Of a stretch of DNA of 64,000 nucleotides, positions 22,622-32,168 are shown piece by piece. The notes beneath the pieces were generated by a model that saw only the letters and a list, made by a program, of their open reading frames with translations, was not told the origin of the DNA and made no database searches. Each line of letters starts with the position of its first letter. Position 1 is the stretch's first letter. The position numbers and the translations under genes are program-made. Source of the DNA: Tistlia consotensis USBA 355 (lineage in GTDB: Bacteria; Pseudomonadota; Alphaproteobacteria; Kiloniellales; DSM-21159); contig NZ_FWZX01000027.1 of NCBI RefSeq assembly GCF_900177295.1, positions 1 to 64,000 on the forward strand. The letters run 5' to 3'.

Positions 22622-25522
22622 TCACGACATCAGGCGGTTCCACCAGCCCTTGCGGCGCGGCTGGTCGGACTCGGCCGAGGCGGCGGCCGGCGCAGGCGCC
22701 GGGGCCTCCTCTGCCGTCGCCTCGGGCTCCGCGGGCGCTTCGGGCGCGGGGCTCCCGGCCGCCGCGCTCTCGGCGGCCGGGGCCGGCTCGGCGGCGCCGT
22801 TCGGCGCGGCCGCCTCGGCCGGCGCCTCGGCAGCCACCTCGGCCTTCGGCTTGCGGCGGCTCCGGGTCGCCGGCTTCTTCGCCGCGGGCTTGGCCTCGGC
22901 CTTCGCCTCGGCCTCGTCGCCGGCTGCCGTCTTGCGGCGGCGGCGTGCCGGCTTCTTCGGCTCGGCCGTCTCCTCGGCGGCGGCTTCGGAGGCTGCAGGC
23001 TCGGCCCCCTCCGCCTGGGCTGCGGCACCCTCGGCCGGCGTGGCCTCGGCCACCCCGGTCTCGGCGGGCGCGGGCTCGGCCGCCTTGCGGGTCCGGGGAC
23101 GCCGTGTCCGCTTCTTCGGCGCGGCCTCGGCATCCGCGGCGGGCTCGGCCGTCTCGGGCTCGGCTGCGACCGGCTCGCTGCGGCTCTCGGCCGGGGCGGC
23201 CTCGGCTGCCGCCGCCGGCAGCGCCTCGGGCGCCTCGTAGGGCATCTCGGGGGGCACCTCGGGGCGCTCCTCGCTCATGTCGCCGAAGCCGTCGCCGTCC
23301 TCAGGCTGGCCTTCGTCGGTCGCGCCGGCGGCCGCCGTCTCCTGGCCCTCCGCGCCCGGCTCGTCCTGACGCCGCCGCGAGCGGCGCCGGCCGCCGCGCC
23401 GGCCGCGCCGGCGACGCTTGCCGCGGCGCTCCTCGTCGTCGTCCTCGGCGGCACGGACCTCGCTGCCGCGCTCCTCGCCTTCCTCTTCCTCCTCGTCCGC
23501 GGGCTCCGGCAGCTCGCTGCGCTCGCCCGTCGTCCGCTCGCCTGCGGCCCGCTCGGCCGCCGGGCGCTCCTCGCCGCGGTCGCGCCGGCCGCCGCGGCGG
23601 CGGCGCGGGCGGCGCCGGCCGCCCTCTTCGCCCTCGCGCGGCTCGCGGGCCGTGCGCTCCTCGCGCTCCTCTTCCTCCTCCTCCTCCTCGGCGATCTCCT
23701 CTTCGGGCTCCTCGGGGGCGGGCAGGGCCCGCGCCTCGTGGACCGGGGACGCCTCGGTCGAATGGCGCAGGATCTCGAAGTCGGCCGGGCCCATGCGGTC
23801 GTCGGCGCGGACCAGCACGGTCAGGCCGAAGCGCTGCTCCAGCTCGACGACGTGGGCGCGCTTCTCGTTCAGCATGTGCAGCGCGACCTCGAGCGGCACC
23901 TTGACCTCCAGCTCGCCGCCGCCCTTGCGCACGCCCTCCTCGGTCAGGGCGCGCAGCACGACCAGCGCCGCTGCGTCCGGCGCCCGGACGTAGCCGGTGC
24001 CGTTGCAGCGCTGGCAGTGGGTCATCGCCGTCTCGAACAGGCTCGGGCGCAGCCGCTGGCGCGACAGCTCGAGCAGGCCGAAGGGGCTGATCCGGCCGAG
24101 CTGGATGCGCGCCCGGTCGACCTTCATCGCCTCCTTGAGCCGGCGCTCGACCTCGCGGTTGTGGCGCGGCTCCTCCATGTCGATGAAGTCGATGACGATC
24201 AGGCCGGCCAGGTCGCGCAGGCGCAGCTGGCGGGCGACCTCGTCGGCGGCCTCGAGGTTGGTCTTGAGCGCGGTCTCCTCGATGTGCCGCTCGCGCGTCG
24301 AGCGGCCCGAGTTGACGTCGATGGCGACCAGCGCCTCGGTCGGGTTGAGCACGATCGAGCCGCCGGAGCGCAGCTGGACCTGCGGGCTGTACATGGCGTC
24401 GAGCTGGCTCTCCACCTGGTAGCGGTGGAACAGCGGCATGCCCGGATCGTCGTAGACCTTCACCTTCCGCGCGTGGGAAGGCATCAGCATCTTCATGAAG
24501 TCCTTGGCGGCCTTGTAGCCCTCCGCACCCTCGACCAGGACGTCGTCCATGTCGCGGTCGTAGAGGTCGCGGATCGCGCGCTTGATCAGCGAGGCTTCCT
24601 CGTGGATCTGGCAGGGCGCGGTCGACTGCAGGGTCTTGCCGCGCACGTCGTCCCACAGGCGCAGCAGGTACTCGTAGTCGCGCTTGATCTCGGCCTTGGT
24701 CCGCTCGCTGCCGGCGGTGCGCACGATGACCGCCATGCCCTCGGGGATCGACATCTCGCCGACCACAGACTTCAGGCGCCGCCGGTCGGCGGCGTTGGAG
24801 ATCTTGCGGCTGATGCCGCCGCCCTTGGCAGTGTTCGGCATCAGGACGCAGTAGCGGCCGGCCAGCGACAGATAGGTGGTCAGCGCCGCGCCCTTGTTGC
24901 CGCGCTCCTCCTTGGTGACCTGCACCAGCATGACCTGGCGGCGCTTGATCACCTCCTGGATCTTGTAGCGGCGCAGCAGCTGGGCGCGGCGGCGGGCCTG
25001 GTCCTCGACCTCCTCGCCGCCGACGGTGTCGACGTTGGTCTCCTGGGCGATCTCCTCGACCGAGCCCTGGCCGTCGCCGACCTGGGCCTCGTCGTCGGCC
25101 TCGGCCCTGCTGGCGCGGCGCCGGCGCGGCCGGGCCCGGGCGCTCTCGGCCTCGGCCTCGCGCTCCTCGTCGGCCTCGGCGCCGTTGCCGGAGCCCTCGG
25201 CCTCGTCGGCGGCGGCCTCGACGGCCTCGCCGCGCAGCCGCGCCTCCTCGGCGATCAGCGCCTCGCGGTCGGCGATCGGAATCCGGTAGTAGTCGGGGTG
25301 GATCTCGCTGAACGGCAGGAAGCCGTGGCGATTGCCGCCGTAGTCGATGAAGGCCGCCTGCAGGGACGGTTCGACGCGGGTGACCTTGGCGAGATAGATG
25401 TTGCCCTTGATCTGGGCCTTACTGGCGGTTTCGTAGTCGAATTCCTCGACCGTCTTGCCGCTGAGCACCACGACCCGGGTCTCGTCCGGGTGGGTGGCAT
25501 CGATGAGCATACGCTTTGCCAT
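22622..25522 (-). CDS. rne: Ribonuclease E (Rne/Rng family)
   Basis: A 966-residue endoribonuclease, core of the RNA degradosome. It opens with MAKRMLIDATHPDETRVVVL and an S1 domain that is interrupted at about residues 90-165 by an acidic insert rich in Glu and Ala, as in Caulobacter-type RNase E. Catalytic Asp residues are in AIDVNSGR (about 400) and IVIDFIDMEEPRHNR (about 444). The zinc-link is THCQRCNGTG (Cys about 504 and 507). The C-terminal 400 residues are disordered, first Arg/Glu-rich (RNA binding), then Ala/Pro/Glu-rich. They end in RRKGWWNRLMS, matching the GWW peptide that binds PNPase in Alphaproteobacteria. A 610-bp gap precedes it. Confidence 0.97.
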   Translation of the reverse strand: MAKRMLIDATHPDETRVVVLSGKTVEEFDYETASKAQIKGNIYLAKVTRVEPSLQAAFIDYGGNRHGFLPFSEIHPDYYRIPIADREALIAEEARLRGEAVEAAADEAEGSGNGAEADEEREAEAESARARPRRRRASRAEADDEAQVGDGQGSVEEIAQETNVDTVGGEEVEDQARRRAQLLRRYKIQEVIKRRQVMLVQVTKEERGNKGAALTTYLSLAGRYCVLMPNTAKGGGISRKISNAADRRRLKSVVGEMSIPEGMAVIVRTAGSERTKAEIKRDYEYLLRLWDDVRGKTLQSTAPCQIHEEASLIKRAIRDLYDRDMDDVLVEGAEGYKAAKDFMKMLMPSHARKVKVYDDPGMPLFHRYQVESQLDAMYSPQVQLRSGGSIVLNPTEALVAIDVNSGRSTRERHIEETALKTNLEAADEVARQLRLRDLAGLIVIDFIDMEEPRHNREVERRLKEAMKVDRARIQLGRISPFGLLELSRQRLRPSLFETAMTHCQRCNGTGYVRAPDAAALVVLRALTEEGVRKGGGELEVKVPLEVALHMLNEKRAHVVELEQRFGLTVLVRADDRMGPADFEILRHSTEASPVHEARALPAPEEPEEEIAEEEEEEEEREERTAREPREGEEGGRRRPRRRRGGRRDRGEERPAAERAAGERTTGERSELPEPADEEEEEGEERGSEVRAAEDDDEERRGKRRRRGRRGGRRRSRRRQDEPGAEGQETAAAGATDEGQPEDGDGFGDMSEERPEVPPEMPYEAPEALPAAAAEAAPAESRSEPVAAEPETAEPAADAEAAPKKRTRRPRTRKAAEPAPAETGVAEATPAEGAAAQAEGAEPAASEAAAEETAEPKKPARRRRKTAAGDEAEAKAEAKPAAKKPATRSRRKPKAEVAAEAPAEAAAPNGAAEPAPAAESAAAGSPAPEAPAEPEATAEEAPAPAPAAASAESDQPRRKGWWNRLMS

Positions 25523-26132
25523 GGAAGGATCTCTCCGGGGCGCGACCGGCCAGACGCAGACGGACGGCGGAAGCCGCCCGCGTGCGCGGCGGCGCGACGC
25601 TGGTTCGGGTGGAACTGATAACCTGGTGCAGGAAAGAGGGGGCGAGCGGCCGCGCCTTGAGAGTCGCTAACGCTCCAGAACTCGGCATCGAACTCGGTCC
25701 ATCCTCGATCGCGGCCCGGCCAGCGGGGCGGTGAAGCCCCGGGTCGGTCCCCGGTCGGCGCTGCGGCGATGTCCCGGCTGGGCCACGGCCGCGCCGGCCG
25801 TTTGTCTTCTGCATGCCTTCGGCCGCGCCCACTTGCACGCTGCGTAACGGCGGAATCCCGCCAACGCCGGCTTGCGATGCGGCCGGCGCGCCCCCAAAGC
25901 ATTCACCTTGCGTGAACGGAGGGCGCCCAGCGGACGTACCATAGGGAGAAAAGCCGGACCCGACAATGACTTTCGCCGACCCGCCCGGGGTCGCCCCACC
26001 GGGTGCTGCGCCGACTTGCCCGGCGCGGAATTAATCATTGCTCCAAGACTCTCTGGAAGGTTATCTAGGTTTCATCTTGACGGCCGGTTCGATTCGCTCG
26101 GCACCTGCCGACAAGACTTGAAGGAACCGGGG
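25523..26132. other. Gene-free 610 bp between divergent rne and amiC
   Basis: No supportable gene is seen. The left part would be the rne 5' leader, which in other bacteria is long and self-regulatory. A small inverted repeat TTCAC-N5-GTGAA is at 25902-25916. On the right, TTGCTC (26038-26043) and TTATCT (26061-26066) are spaced 17 bp apart and could form the amiC promoter. Confidence 0.5.
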
Positions 26133-27317
26133 ATGTTCGCGCGGATTCTACTTTGTCTGGGAGCGCTGTTGCTGGCGTTGCCGGCGGCTTCGGCCAAGCC
26201 GGTGGTCAGCGACGTGCGCCTGGGCGTCCATCCCGACAAGACCCGCCTGGTCATCGAGCTGTCCGAAGCGCCGAGCTACCGGGTGTTCAGCCTGGCCGAT
26301 CCGGCGCGCGTGGTCATCGACCTGCCGGCCGTCGACTGGTCGAACGGCGCCGAGCAGGACGGCGTCGGCCTGGTCTCTGCGCTGCGCTACGGCCTGTTCA
26401 TGCCCGGCACCAGCCGCGTCGTGCTCGACCTCGACAAGCCGGCCCGGGTGCTCGACACCTTCGTGCTGCCGCCGCGCGGCGGCAAGGGCTACCGCTTCGT
26501 GCTCGACGTCGGGCCGACCGACCGCGAGACCTTCCTGGCGCAGACCCGCCAGCCGCCGGTCGAGTCCAAGGTGCCGCTGCCGGCGCTGGCCGTGTCGCTG
26601 CCGGCCGCTCCCAAGAAGGGCGGCGACAGCCGGCCGACCGTGGTCATCGATCCCGGCCACGGCGGCGTCGACCCCGGCGCGATCGGCGTCTCCGGTCTCT
26701 ACGAGAAGGACCTCGTGCTCGGCTACGGCCTGGCGCTGCGCGACGCCCTGCTCAAGACCGGCCGCTACCGGGTCGTGATGACCCGCGACGACGACCGCTT
26801 CATTCCGCTGCGCGGCCGGGTCAAGATCGCCAACGACGCCGGCGGCGACCTGTTCATCTCGCTGCATGCCAACATCAACGCCTCGAAGACGCTGCACGGC
26901 GCGGCCGTCTACACCCTGTCGGAGAACGCCTCGGACGACGAGGCGGCGGCGCTGGCGGCGAAGGAGAACAAGGCCGACATCATCGCCGGCGTCGACCTCA
27001 GCGGCCAGAACGAGGTGGTCTCGCAGATCCTGATCGACCTGGCGCAGCGCGAGACGATGAATCTCTCCAAGGGCCTCGGCAACATGCTGGTCGACTCCCT
27101 GGGCCAGTCGACGACGCTGCTCAGGCACACCCACCGCTACGCCGGCTTCGCGGTGCTGAAGTCGCCGAGCGTGCCCTCGGTGCTGGTCGAGGTCGGCTAC
27201 ATGTCGAACCCGCGTGAGGAGCGAGATCTGCGCTCGCCGAAGCACCGCGCCAAGGTCGTCGCGGCGCTGGTCCAGGCGATCGACCAGTACTTCACGGTGC
27301 AGCAGGCCTATCGCTAG
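26133..27317 (+). CDS. amiC: N-acetylmuramoyl-L-alanine amidase (AmiC type)
   Basis: A 394-residue periplasmic amidase that cleaves the stem peptide from MurNAc during septal peptidoglycan splitting. Signal peptide MFARILLCLGALLLALPAASA; AMIN domain about 25-130 (VSDVRLGVHPDKTRLVIEL, YRVFSLADPARVVIDLP), which targets it to the septum or peptidoglycan. The Amidase_3 domain is about 165-390, with zinc residues in IDPGHGG (His), YEKD (Glu) and SLHANI (His) and catalytic Glu in LVEVGYMSNP. The ATG at 26133 has AAGGAA 7 bases upstream and begins a perfect signal peptide. In E. coli such amidases need an EnvC/NlpD activator; none is here. Confidence 0.95.
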   Translation: MFARILLCLGALLLALPAASAKPVVSDVRLGVHPDKTRLVIELSEAPSYRVFSLADPARVVIDLPAVDWSNGAEQDGVGLVSALRYGLFMPGTSRVVLDLDKPARVLDTFVLPPRGGKGYRFVLDVGPTDRETFLAQTRQPPVESKVPLPALAVSLPAAPKKGGDSRPTVVIDPGHGGVDPGAIGVSGLYEKDLVLGYGLALRDALLKTGRYRVVMTRDDDRFIPLRGRVKIANDAGGDLFISLHANINASKTLHGAAVYTLSENASDDEAAALAAKENKADIIAGVDLSGQNEVVSQILIDLAQRETMNLSKGLGNMLVDSLGQSTTLLRHTHRYAGFAVLKSPSVPSVLVEVGYMSNPREERDLRSPKHRAKVVAALVQAIDQYFTVQQAYR

Positions 27318-27551
27318 CCGGGACGGCCTGCGGCAAGCCGGCACGGCGCCGCATTCCGCGCCGTGCGGCGGGCCCCGGCGCGTCGGGTCGCATCGCGGAA
27401 CGATCTTCGAATTGCTACATTTTCCGACGAGCGTATCCATATTGAGGAAGCACCGGCGCCGCGGGATGCGGCGTCTCGGGCGTGCGGGATGCACTGGGAC
27501 CGCCCCGACAGCCGAGGGCGGTCCGGATCGCGCAGGTAGGGGAGTGGGTCC

Positions 27552-30215
27552 TTGCGACGGCTGAGAAAGTTCGTCTTCTGGATGCTCGGGCTCGGGCTGT
27601 TCGGCGCGCTGGTCGGCGGCGCCGGGCTGGTCTACGTGCTCTGGCACTACGGCCGCGACCTGCCGGACTACAAGGCCCTGGCCAACTACGACCCGGCGAT
27701 GGTGACCCGGGTCCACGCCGGCGACGGCGAGCTGCTCGCCGAGTACGCGACCGAGAACCGGGTCTTCGTGCCGCTGTCGGCGATCCCGAAGGAGGTCATC
27801 GGCGCCTTCCTCTCGGCCGAGGACAAGACCTTCTACGAGCACCCCGGCGTTGACCCGATGGGCATCCTCAACGCCATGATCATCAACCTGCGCCACATCG
27901 GCACCGACCGCCGCCCGGTCGGCGCCTCGACGATCACCCAGCAGGTCGCCAAGAACTTCCTGCTGACCAACCAGGTCTCGCTCGAGCGCAAGGTGAAGGA
28001 GGCGATCCTGGCCTTCCGCATCGAGCAGACCTACAGCAAGAACCGCATCCTTGAGCTCTATCTCAACGAGATCTACCTCGGCTTCGGCTCCTACGGGGTC
28101 GCCTCGGCGGCGCTCAACTACTTCGACAAGTCGCTGAGCGAGCTGACCCTGGCGGAGGCGGCCTTCCTGGGCGCCCTGCCCAAGGCGCCGAACAACTACA
28201 ACCCGATGGCCCACTACGAGGCGGCGCTCGACCGGCGCAACTGGGTGATCGGGCGCATGCTCGAGGACGGCCGGATCACCAAGGCGCAGGCCGACGAGGC
28301 GCGCAAGGAGCCGCTGGTCGTGCACCGGCACAGGTCGACCGACACCGCCGACGGCCACTACTTCAGCGAGGACGTGCGGCGCCAGCTGGTCGACCTGTTC
28401 GGCGAGCACGAGCTCTACGAGGGCGGCCTGTCGGTCAGCACCTCGCTCAATCCGACGATGCAGGAGGAGGCCGACCAGGCGCTGCGCCAGGGCCTGGTCG
28501 ACTACGACCGGCGCCACGGCTGGCGCGGCGCGCTGAAGCATCTCGACCTGTCCGCCGACGGGCACTGGCAGGCCCTGCTGAAGCAGCAGGAGCGGCCGGA
28601 CGGCGCCGGCGACTGGAGCCTCGCGCTGGTGCTCGAGGTCGGCAAGGAGGCCGCGACCATCGGCCTGCCCGATGGCAGCCAGGGCAGGATCCCGATGTCC
28701 GAGCTGAAATGGGCGCGCGCGACCCTGCCGGATCAGCGCTTCGGCGTGACCCCCTCCAGGCCCTCGGACGTGCTGAGCGCCGGCGACCTGGTGCTGGTCT
28801 CGCCGGTCGAGCCGGGGAAGGAGGGCGAGGCGGCGTCCCGGGACAAGAAGCCGGCGGGCGTCTACGGCTTGCGCCAGATCCCCAACGTCAACGGCGCGCT
28901 GGTCGCGCTCGACCCGCACACCGGCCGCGTGCTGGCCATGGCCGGCGGCTTCTCCTACGGGCGCAGCGAGTTCAACCGCGCGACCCAGGCGCAGCGGCAG
29001 ACCGGCTCGGCCTTCAAGCCCTTCGTCTACCTGACCGCGATGGACAACGGCTTCACGCCGGCCTCGATCGTGCTCGACGGCCCCTTCGTCATCGACCAGG
29101 GGCCCGGGCTCGGCAAGTGGCGGCCGGCGAACTACGAGAACGACTTCCTCGGCCCGACGCCGCTGCGCATCGGCCTGGAGAAGTCGCGCAACCTGATGAC
29201 CATCCGTCTCGCCCAGGCCATCGGCATGGACAAGATCCTGGACTACGCCATGCGCTTCGGGGTCTTCGCGCGTCGGCCGGAGCCGGTGCTGTCGCTGGCG
29301 CTCGGCGCGGGCGAGACGACCCTGCTGCGCCTGACCTCGGCCTATGCCGAGCTGGTCAACGGCGGCAAGCAGATCGAGCCGAGCCTGATCGACCGCGTGC
29401 AGAGCAAGACCGGCGAGACGGTCTGGCGCCACGACAAGCGGCAGTGCCCGAGCTGCGACGAGCCCTTCACCGGCCAGCGGCCGCCGAAGCTGCCCGACAA
29501 CCGTAAGCAGCTGGTCGATCCGATCAGCGCCTACCAGGTGGTCTCGATGCTGCAGGGCGTCGTCGACCGCGGCACCGGCGCCGGCCTGCGCCAGGTCGGC
29601 ATCACGCTCGGCGGCAAGACCGGCACGACCAACGAGTACCAGGACGCCTGGTTCGTCGGCTTCTCGCCGGATCTCGCGATCGGCGTCTACGTCGGCTTCG
29701 ACCAGCCGCGCACCCTCGGTCGTCACGAAACCGGCGCCCACGCCGCGCTGCCGATCTGGCGCTACTTCGCCAAGGCGGTCTTCAAGGGCAAGCCCGACAT
29801 TCCCTTCCGCCGCCCGGACGGCGTCAGCCTGGTGCGCATCGTCCACGATACCGGCCGCCCGGCCGGGCCGGGCGATACCCGCGGCGTGATCTGGGAAGCC
29901 TTCAAGCCGGGCACCGAGCCGAGCGCGCAGACCGCCTACGAGCCGCTCGATCCGACGCCCTCGACCGGCCCGGTCGGCCCGGAGAACCCCTACGCCCCGG
30001 GCGCCGCCAATCCCTACGCGCCGGGCTACGCCAACCAGGGCGGCGCCTACCAGGGCCAGGCCGGCGCGGCCTCGCCCTACCAGCAGCCGCCGGCCGGCCC
30101 CTACCAGGGCCAGCAGCCCTATCCGACCCAGGAAGGCCAGACCGCGGCCCAGCCGGGCTATCCGCAGCCGCCGGCGCAGCCCCAGAACGGCGCCACCGCG
30201 GGCGGTCTCTACTGA
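27552..30215 (+). CDS. mrcA: Penicillin-binding protein 1A (bifunctional transglycosylase/transpeptidase)
   Basis: An 887-residue class A PBP that polymerises and cross-links peptidoglycan. One N-terminal membrane anchor (about 8-32). The GT51 glycosyltransferase has catalytic E90 in SAEDKTFYEH, then GASTITQQVAKNF and ELYLNEIYLG. An OB-like insert lies between the domains, as in other PBP1A. The transpeptidase has S486 in GSAFKP (SxxK), the SRN motif in EKSRNLMT, and K689 in GKTGTTNEYQDAWF. The C-terminus is a Pro/Gln/Tyr/Gly-rich disordered tail (YAPGAANPYAPGYANQ). It starts at TTG (27552) behind AGGGGAG; a GC hairpin (27497-27524) lies in its leader. Confidence 0.95.
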   Translation: MRRLRKFVFWMLGLGLFGALVGGAGLVYVLWHYGRDLPDYKALANYDPAMVTRVHAGDGELLAEYATENRVFVPLSAIPKEVIGAFLSAEDKTFYEHPGVDPMGILNAMIINLRHIGTDRRPVGASTITQQVAKNFLLTNQVSLERKVKEAILAFRIEQTYSKNRILELYLNEIYLGFGSYGVASAALNYFDKSLSELTLAEAAFLGALPKAPNNYNPMAHYEAALDRRNWVIGRMLEDGRITKAQADEARKEPLVVHRHRSTDTADGHYFSEDVRRQLVDLFGEHELYEGGLSVSTSLNPTMQEEADQALRQGLVDYDRRHGWRGALKHLDLSADGHWQALLKQQERPDGAGDWSLALVLEVGKEAATIGLPDGSQGRIPMSELKWARATLPDQRFGVTPSRPSDVLSAGDLVLVSPVEPGKEGEAASRDKKPAGVYGLRQIPNVNGALVALDPHTGRVLAMAGGFSYGRSEFNRATQAQRQTGSAFKPFVYLTAMDNGFTPASIVLDGPFVIDQGPGLGKWRPANYENDFLGPTPLRIGLEKSRNLMTIRLAQAIGMDKILDYAMRFGVFARRPEPVLSLALGAGETTLLRLTSAYAELVNGGKQIEPSLIDRVQSKTGETVWRHDKRQCPSCDEPFTGQRPPKLPDNRKQLVDPISAYQVVSMLQGVVDRGTGAGLRQVGITLGGKTGTTNEYQDAWFVGFSPDLAIGVYVGFDQPRTLGRHETGAHAALPIWRYFAKAVFKGKPDIPFRRPDGVSLVRIVHDTGRPAGPGDTRGVIWEAFKPGTEPSAQTAYEPLDPTPSTGPVGPENPYAPGAANPYAPGYANQGGAYQGQAGAASPYQQPPAGPYQGQQPYPTQEGQTAAQPGYPQPPAQPQNGATAGGLY

Positions 30216-30303
30216 GCGCCCTACGGAAGCTTGGACGGCGCCGCCGCCGGTCGGCTATAAGGCCCGCCCTGAGACGAGACTGACCAGAACGGGAGCGCGG
30301 ACG

Positions 30304-31438
30304 ATGCGCGCGGAAGCAAAGGCGGACGTCGAGGCCATTCGCCAGGCCCTGACGCTGCTGAGGAGGCATCTTTGACTGGGATCGCGCCCTCAAGCGGCTC
30401 GAGGAGCTGAACGCCCTCGCCGAGGACCCGGCCCTCTGGGACGACGCCGCCAAGGCCCAGGCGCTGATGCGCGAGCGCAGCACCCTGGAGGCGCAGATCG
30501 GCGACTACCGAAAGCTCGAGGGCGGGCTCGACGACGCCGTCACCCTGATCGAGCTGGCCGAGGCCGAGGACGACTCGGCCTCGCTCGCCGAGGCCGAGGC
30601 GGAGCTCAGGAAGCTGCGCGCCGAGGCCGAGAAGAAGCAGCTCGAATCGCTGCTGTCCGGCGAGGCCGACGCCAACGACTGCTATCTCGAGGTCAATGCC
30701 GGCGCCGGCGGCACCGAGGCCCAGGACTGGGCCGAGATGCTGGTGCGCATGTACTCGCGCTGGGCCGAGCAGCACGGCTACAAGGTCGAGTGGCTGGAAG
30801 AGAGCCCGGGCGAAGAGGCCGGCATCAAGTCGGCGACCCTGACCATCAAGGGCCACAACGCCTTCGGCTGGCTGAAGACCGAATCGGGCGTTCACCGCCT
30901 GGTCCGGATCAGCCCCTTCGACAGCCAGGCCCGGCGCCAGACCTCCTTCGCCAGCGTCTGGGTCTATCCCGTCGTCGACGAGAACATCGAGGTCGAGATC
31001 CTCGACAAGGACCTGCGCGTCGACACCTACCGGGCCTCGGGCGCCGGCGGCCAGCACATCAACAAGACCGATTCGGCGATCCGCATCACCCACCTGCCGA
31101 CCGGCATCGTCGTGCAGTGCCAGAGCGACCGCTCGCAGCACAAGAACCGGGCGACCGCGATGGGCATGCTGAAGGCGCGGCTCTACGAGCACGAGCTGGC
31201 CAAGCGCGAGGCCGAGGCCGAGGCCGAGGAGGCGACCAAGACCGAGATCGGCTGGGGCCACCAGATCCGCAGCTACGTCCTGCAGCCCTACCAGATGATC
31301 AAGGACCTGCGCACCGGCGTCGAGAAGGGCAACCCCGACGCCGTGCTGGGCGGCGACATCGACGACTTCCTGGAGGCCTCGCTGGCCGCCAAGCTGGAGA
31401 AGGGCCAGGGCCGCGGCACCAGCGACGCGGCGGAGTAG
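30304..31438 (+). CDS. prfB: Peptide chain release factor 2 (programmed +1 frameshift)
   Basis: RF2 releases the nascent chain at UGA and UAA. The gene reads from ATG at 30304 for 23 codons to CTT TGA (30370-30375). A +1 shift then continues at GAC (30374) to the stop at 31438, giving 377 residues. The SPF anticodon-like motif is in [13 protein letters not shown], and the catalytic GGQ is in [19 protein letters not shown]. Other RF2 blocks are [17 protein letters not shown] and [15 protein letters not shown]. Calling only the downstream frame would lose the N-terminus. It lies 88 bp after the PBP1A gene. Confidence 0.96.
30361..30376 (+). promoter_or_regulatory. RF2 autoregulatory frameshift site
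   Basis: AGGAGG-CAT-CTT-TGA-C: an internal Shine-Dalgarno sequence three bases before the slippery CTT, followed by the poor stop context TGAC. This is the classic layout. When RF2 is scarce, ribosomes pause at UGA and shift +1. Confidence 0.96.
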
Positions 31439-31460
31439 AGGCGCCAGTTCCTTCCGTTCT

Positions 31461-31573
31461 GTCGTCACCCTCGCGAAAGCGAGGGTCCAGAGAGCGAAGC
31501 CGTCGGCACGGACCGGCGGAGTTCCGTCCAGGCTTCGTCTTTCTCTGGATCCCCGTTTTCACGGGGATGACGA
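31461..31573. repeat. Composite intergenic hairpin element between convergent prfB and the DUF3291 gene
   Basis: It contains hairpin CCCTCGC-GAAA-GCGAGGG (31468-31485) on the left and CCCCGT-TTTC-ACGGGG (31551-31566) on the right. The outer flanks (GTCGTCACCC and GGGGATGACGA; CCAGAGAGCGAAGCC and GGCTTCGTCTTTCTCTGG) form an imperfect inverted repeat. It resembles common alphaproteobacterial intergenic palindromes and could end transcription in both directions. Confidence 0.85.
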
Positions 31574-31581
31574 GGAGAACG

Positions 31582-32085
31582 TCACGACCAGCCGACGCAC
31601 CAGGGCGCCGGATCCAGGCCCTCGGCCGCGCCGCCCTGCGCCTCGGGCGGCGCGAAGCGCTGCTTGAAGGAGAAGGCGGCCGGCGTCGGCCCCTCGGCCT
31701 CCAGGCGCGCGATCGCGGCGAGCCCCTCCTGCGGCGTCGGCCGGTGGCCGGCCGGCACCCACCAGAGCGCCTGGAAGACGCCCTTCGGCGGCTCGAACCA
31801 CTGCCGGCGCTGCACCATCACCTCGCGGTGCCGGGTGCGATAGACGAAGTCGAACAGCGCCTCGGCGTCGCGCCAGACCGACAGGTTGACGATGAACTGC
31901 GGGTCGTCGCTGACCTTGATGTCGGTCGCGTTGCCGCTGTCGCTCTGCAGCCGCCAGACGAAGCCGGGGGCCGCCTCGGCCAGGGCGTTGACCGCGTCGA
32001 GCCGGCCGGTGAAGCCGTCCATGCGCGGGTCGTCGAGCGGATAGAGCGTGCGGCCGACGTTGATCTGCGCGAGCTCCGAGGCCAT
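31582..32085 (-). CDS. DUF3291 domain-containing protein
   Basis: A 167-residue soluble protein: start MASELAQINVGRTLYPLDDPRMDGF (residues 1-25), then GFVWRLQSD, IVNLSVWRDAEALFDFVYRTRHREVM and ALWWVPAGHRPTPQEGLAAIARL. These match DUF3291, which adopts a dimeric ferredoxin-like fold similar to small monooxygenases. No substrate is known. The ATG at 32085 begins the family pattern; no upstream start in frame is plausible. Convergent with prfB across the hairpin element. The next gene on its strand starts 84 bp upstream. Confidence 0.87.
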   Translation of the reverse strand: MASELAQINVGRTLYPLDDPRMDGFTGRLDAVNALAEAAPGFVWRLQSDSGNATDIKVSDDPQFIVNLSVWRDAEALFDFVYRTRHREVMVQRRQWFEPPKGVFQALWWVPAGHRPTPQEGLAAIARLEAEGPTPAAFSFKQRFAPPEAQGGAAEGLDPAPWCVGWS

Positions 32086-32168
32086 GGCGTCTCCCCCTGC
32101 TGTTGGCCCGGGAAGGATAGCGCAGGGGCCGCTCCGGGCCTTCCCGTTTTTTGCGAAGTCGCGGCCAC

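Noticed and set aside
26148-29846. Open frame of over 1200 codons antisense to amiC and the PBP1A gene
   Set aside because: Same antisense pattern, no recognisable domain, and both sense genes have full sets of catalytic motifs.
30373-30375. In-frame TGA near the start of prfB as evidence of a pseudogene
   Set aside because: It is the programmed frameshift signal, with the internal ribosome-binding sequence and CTTTGAC in the right places.
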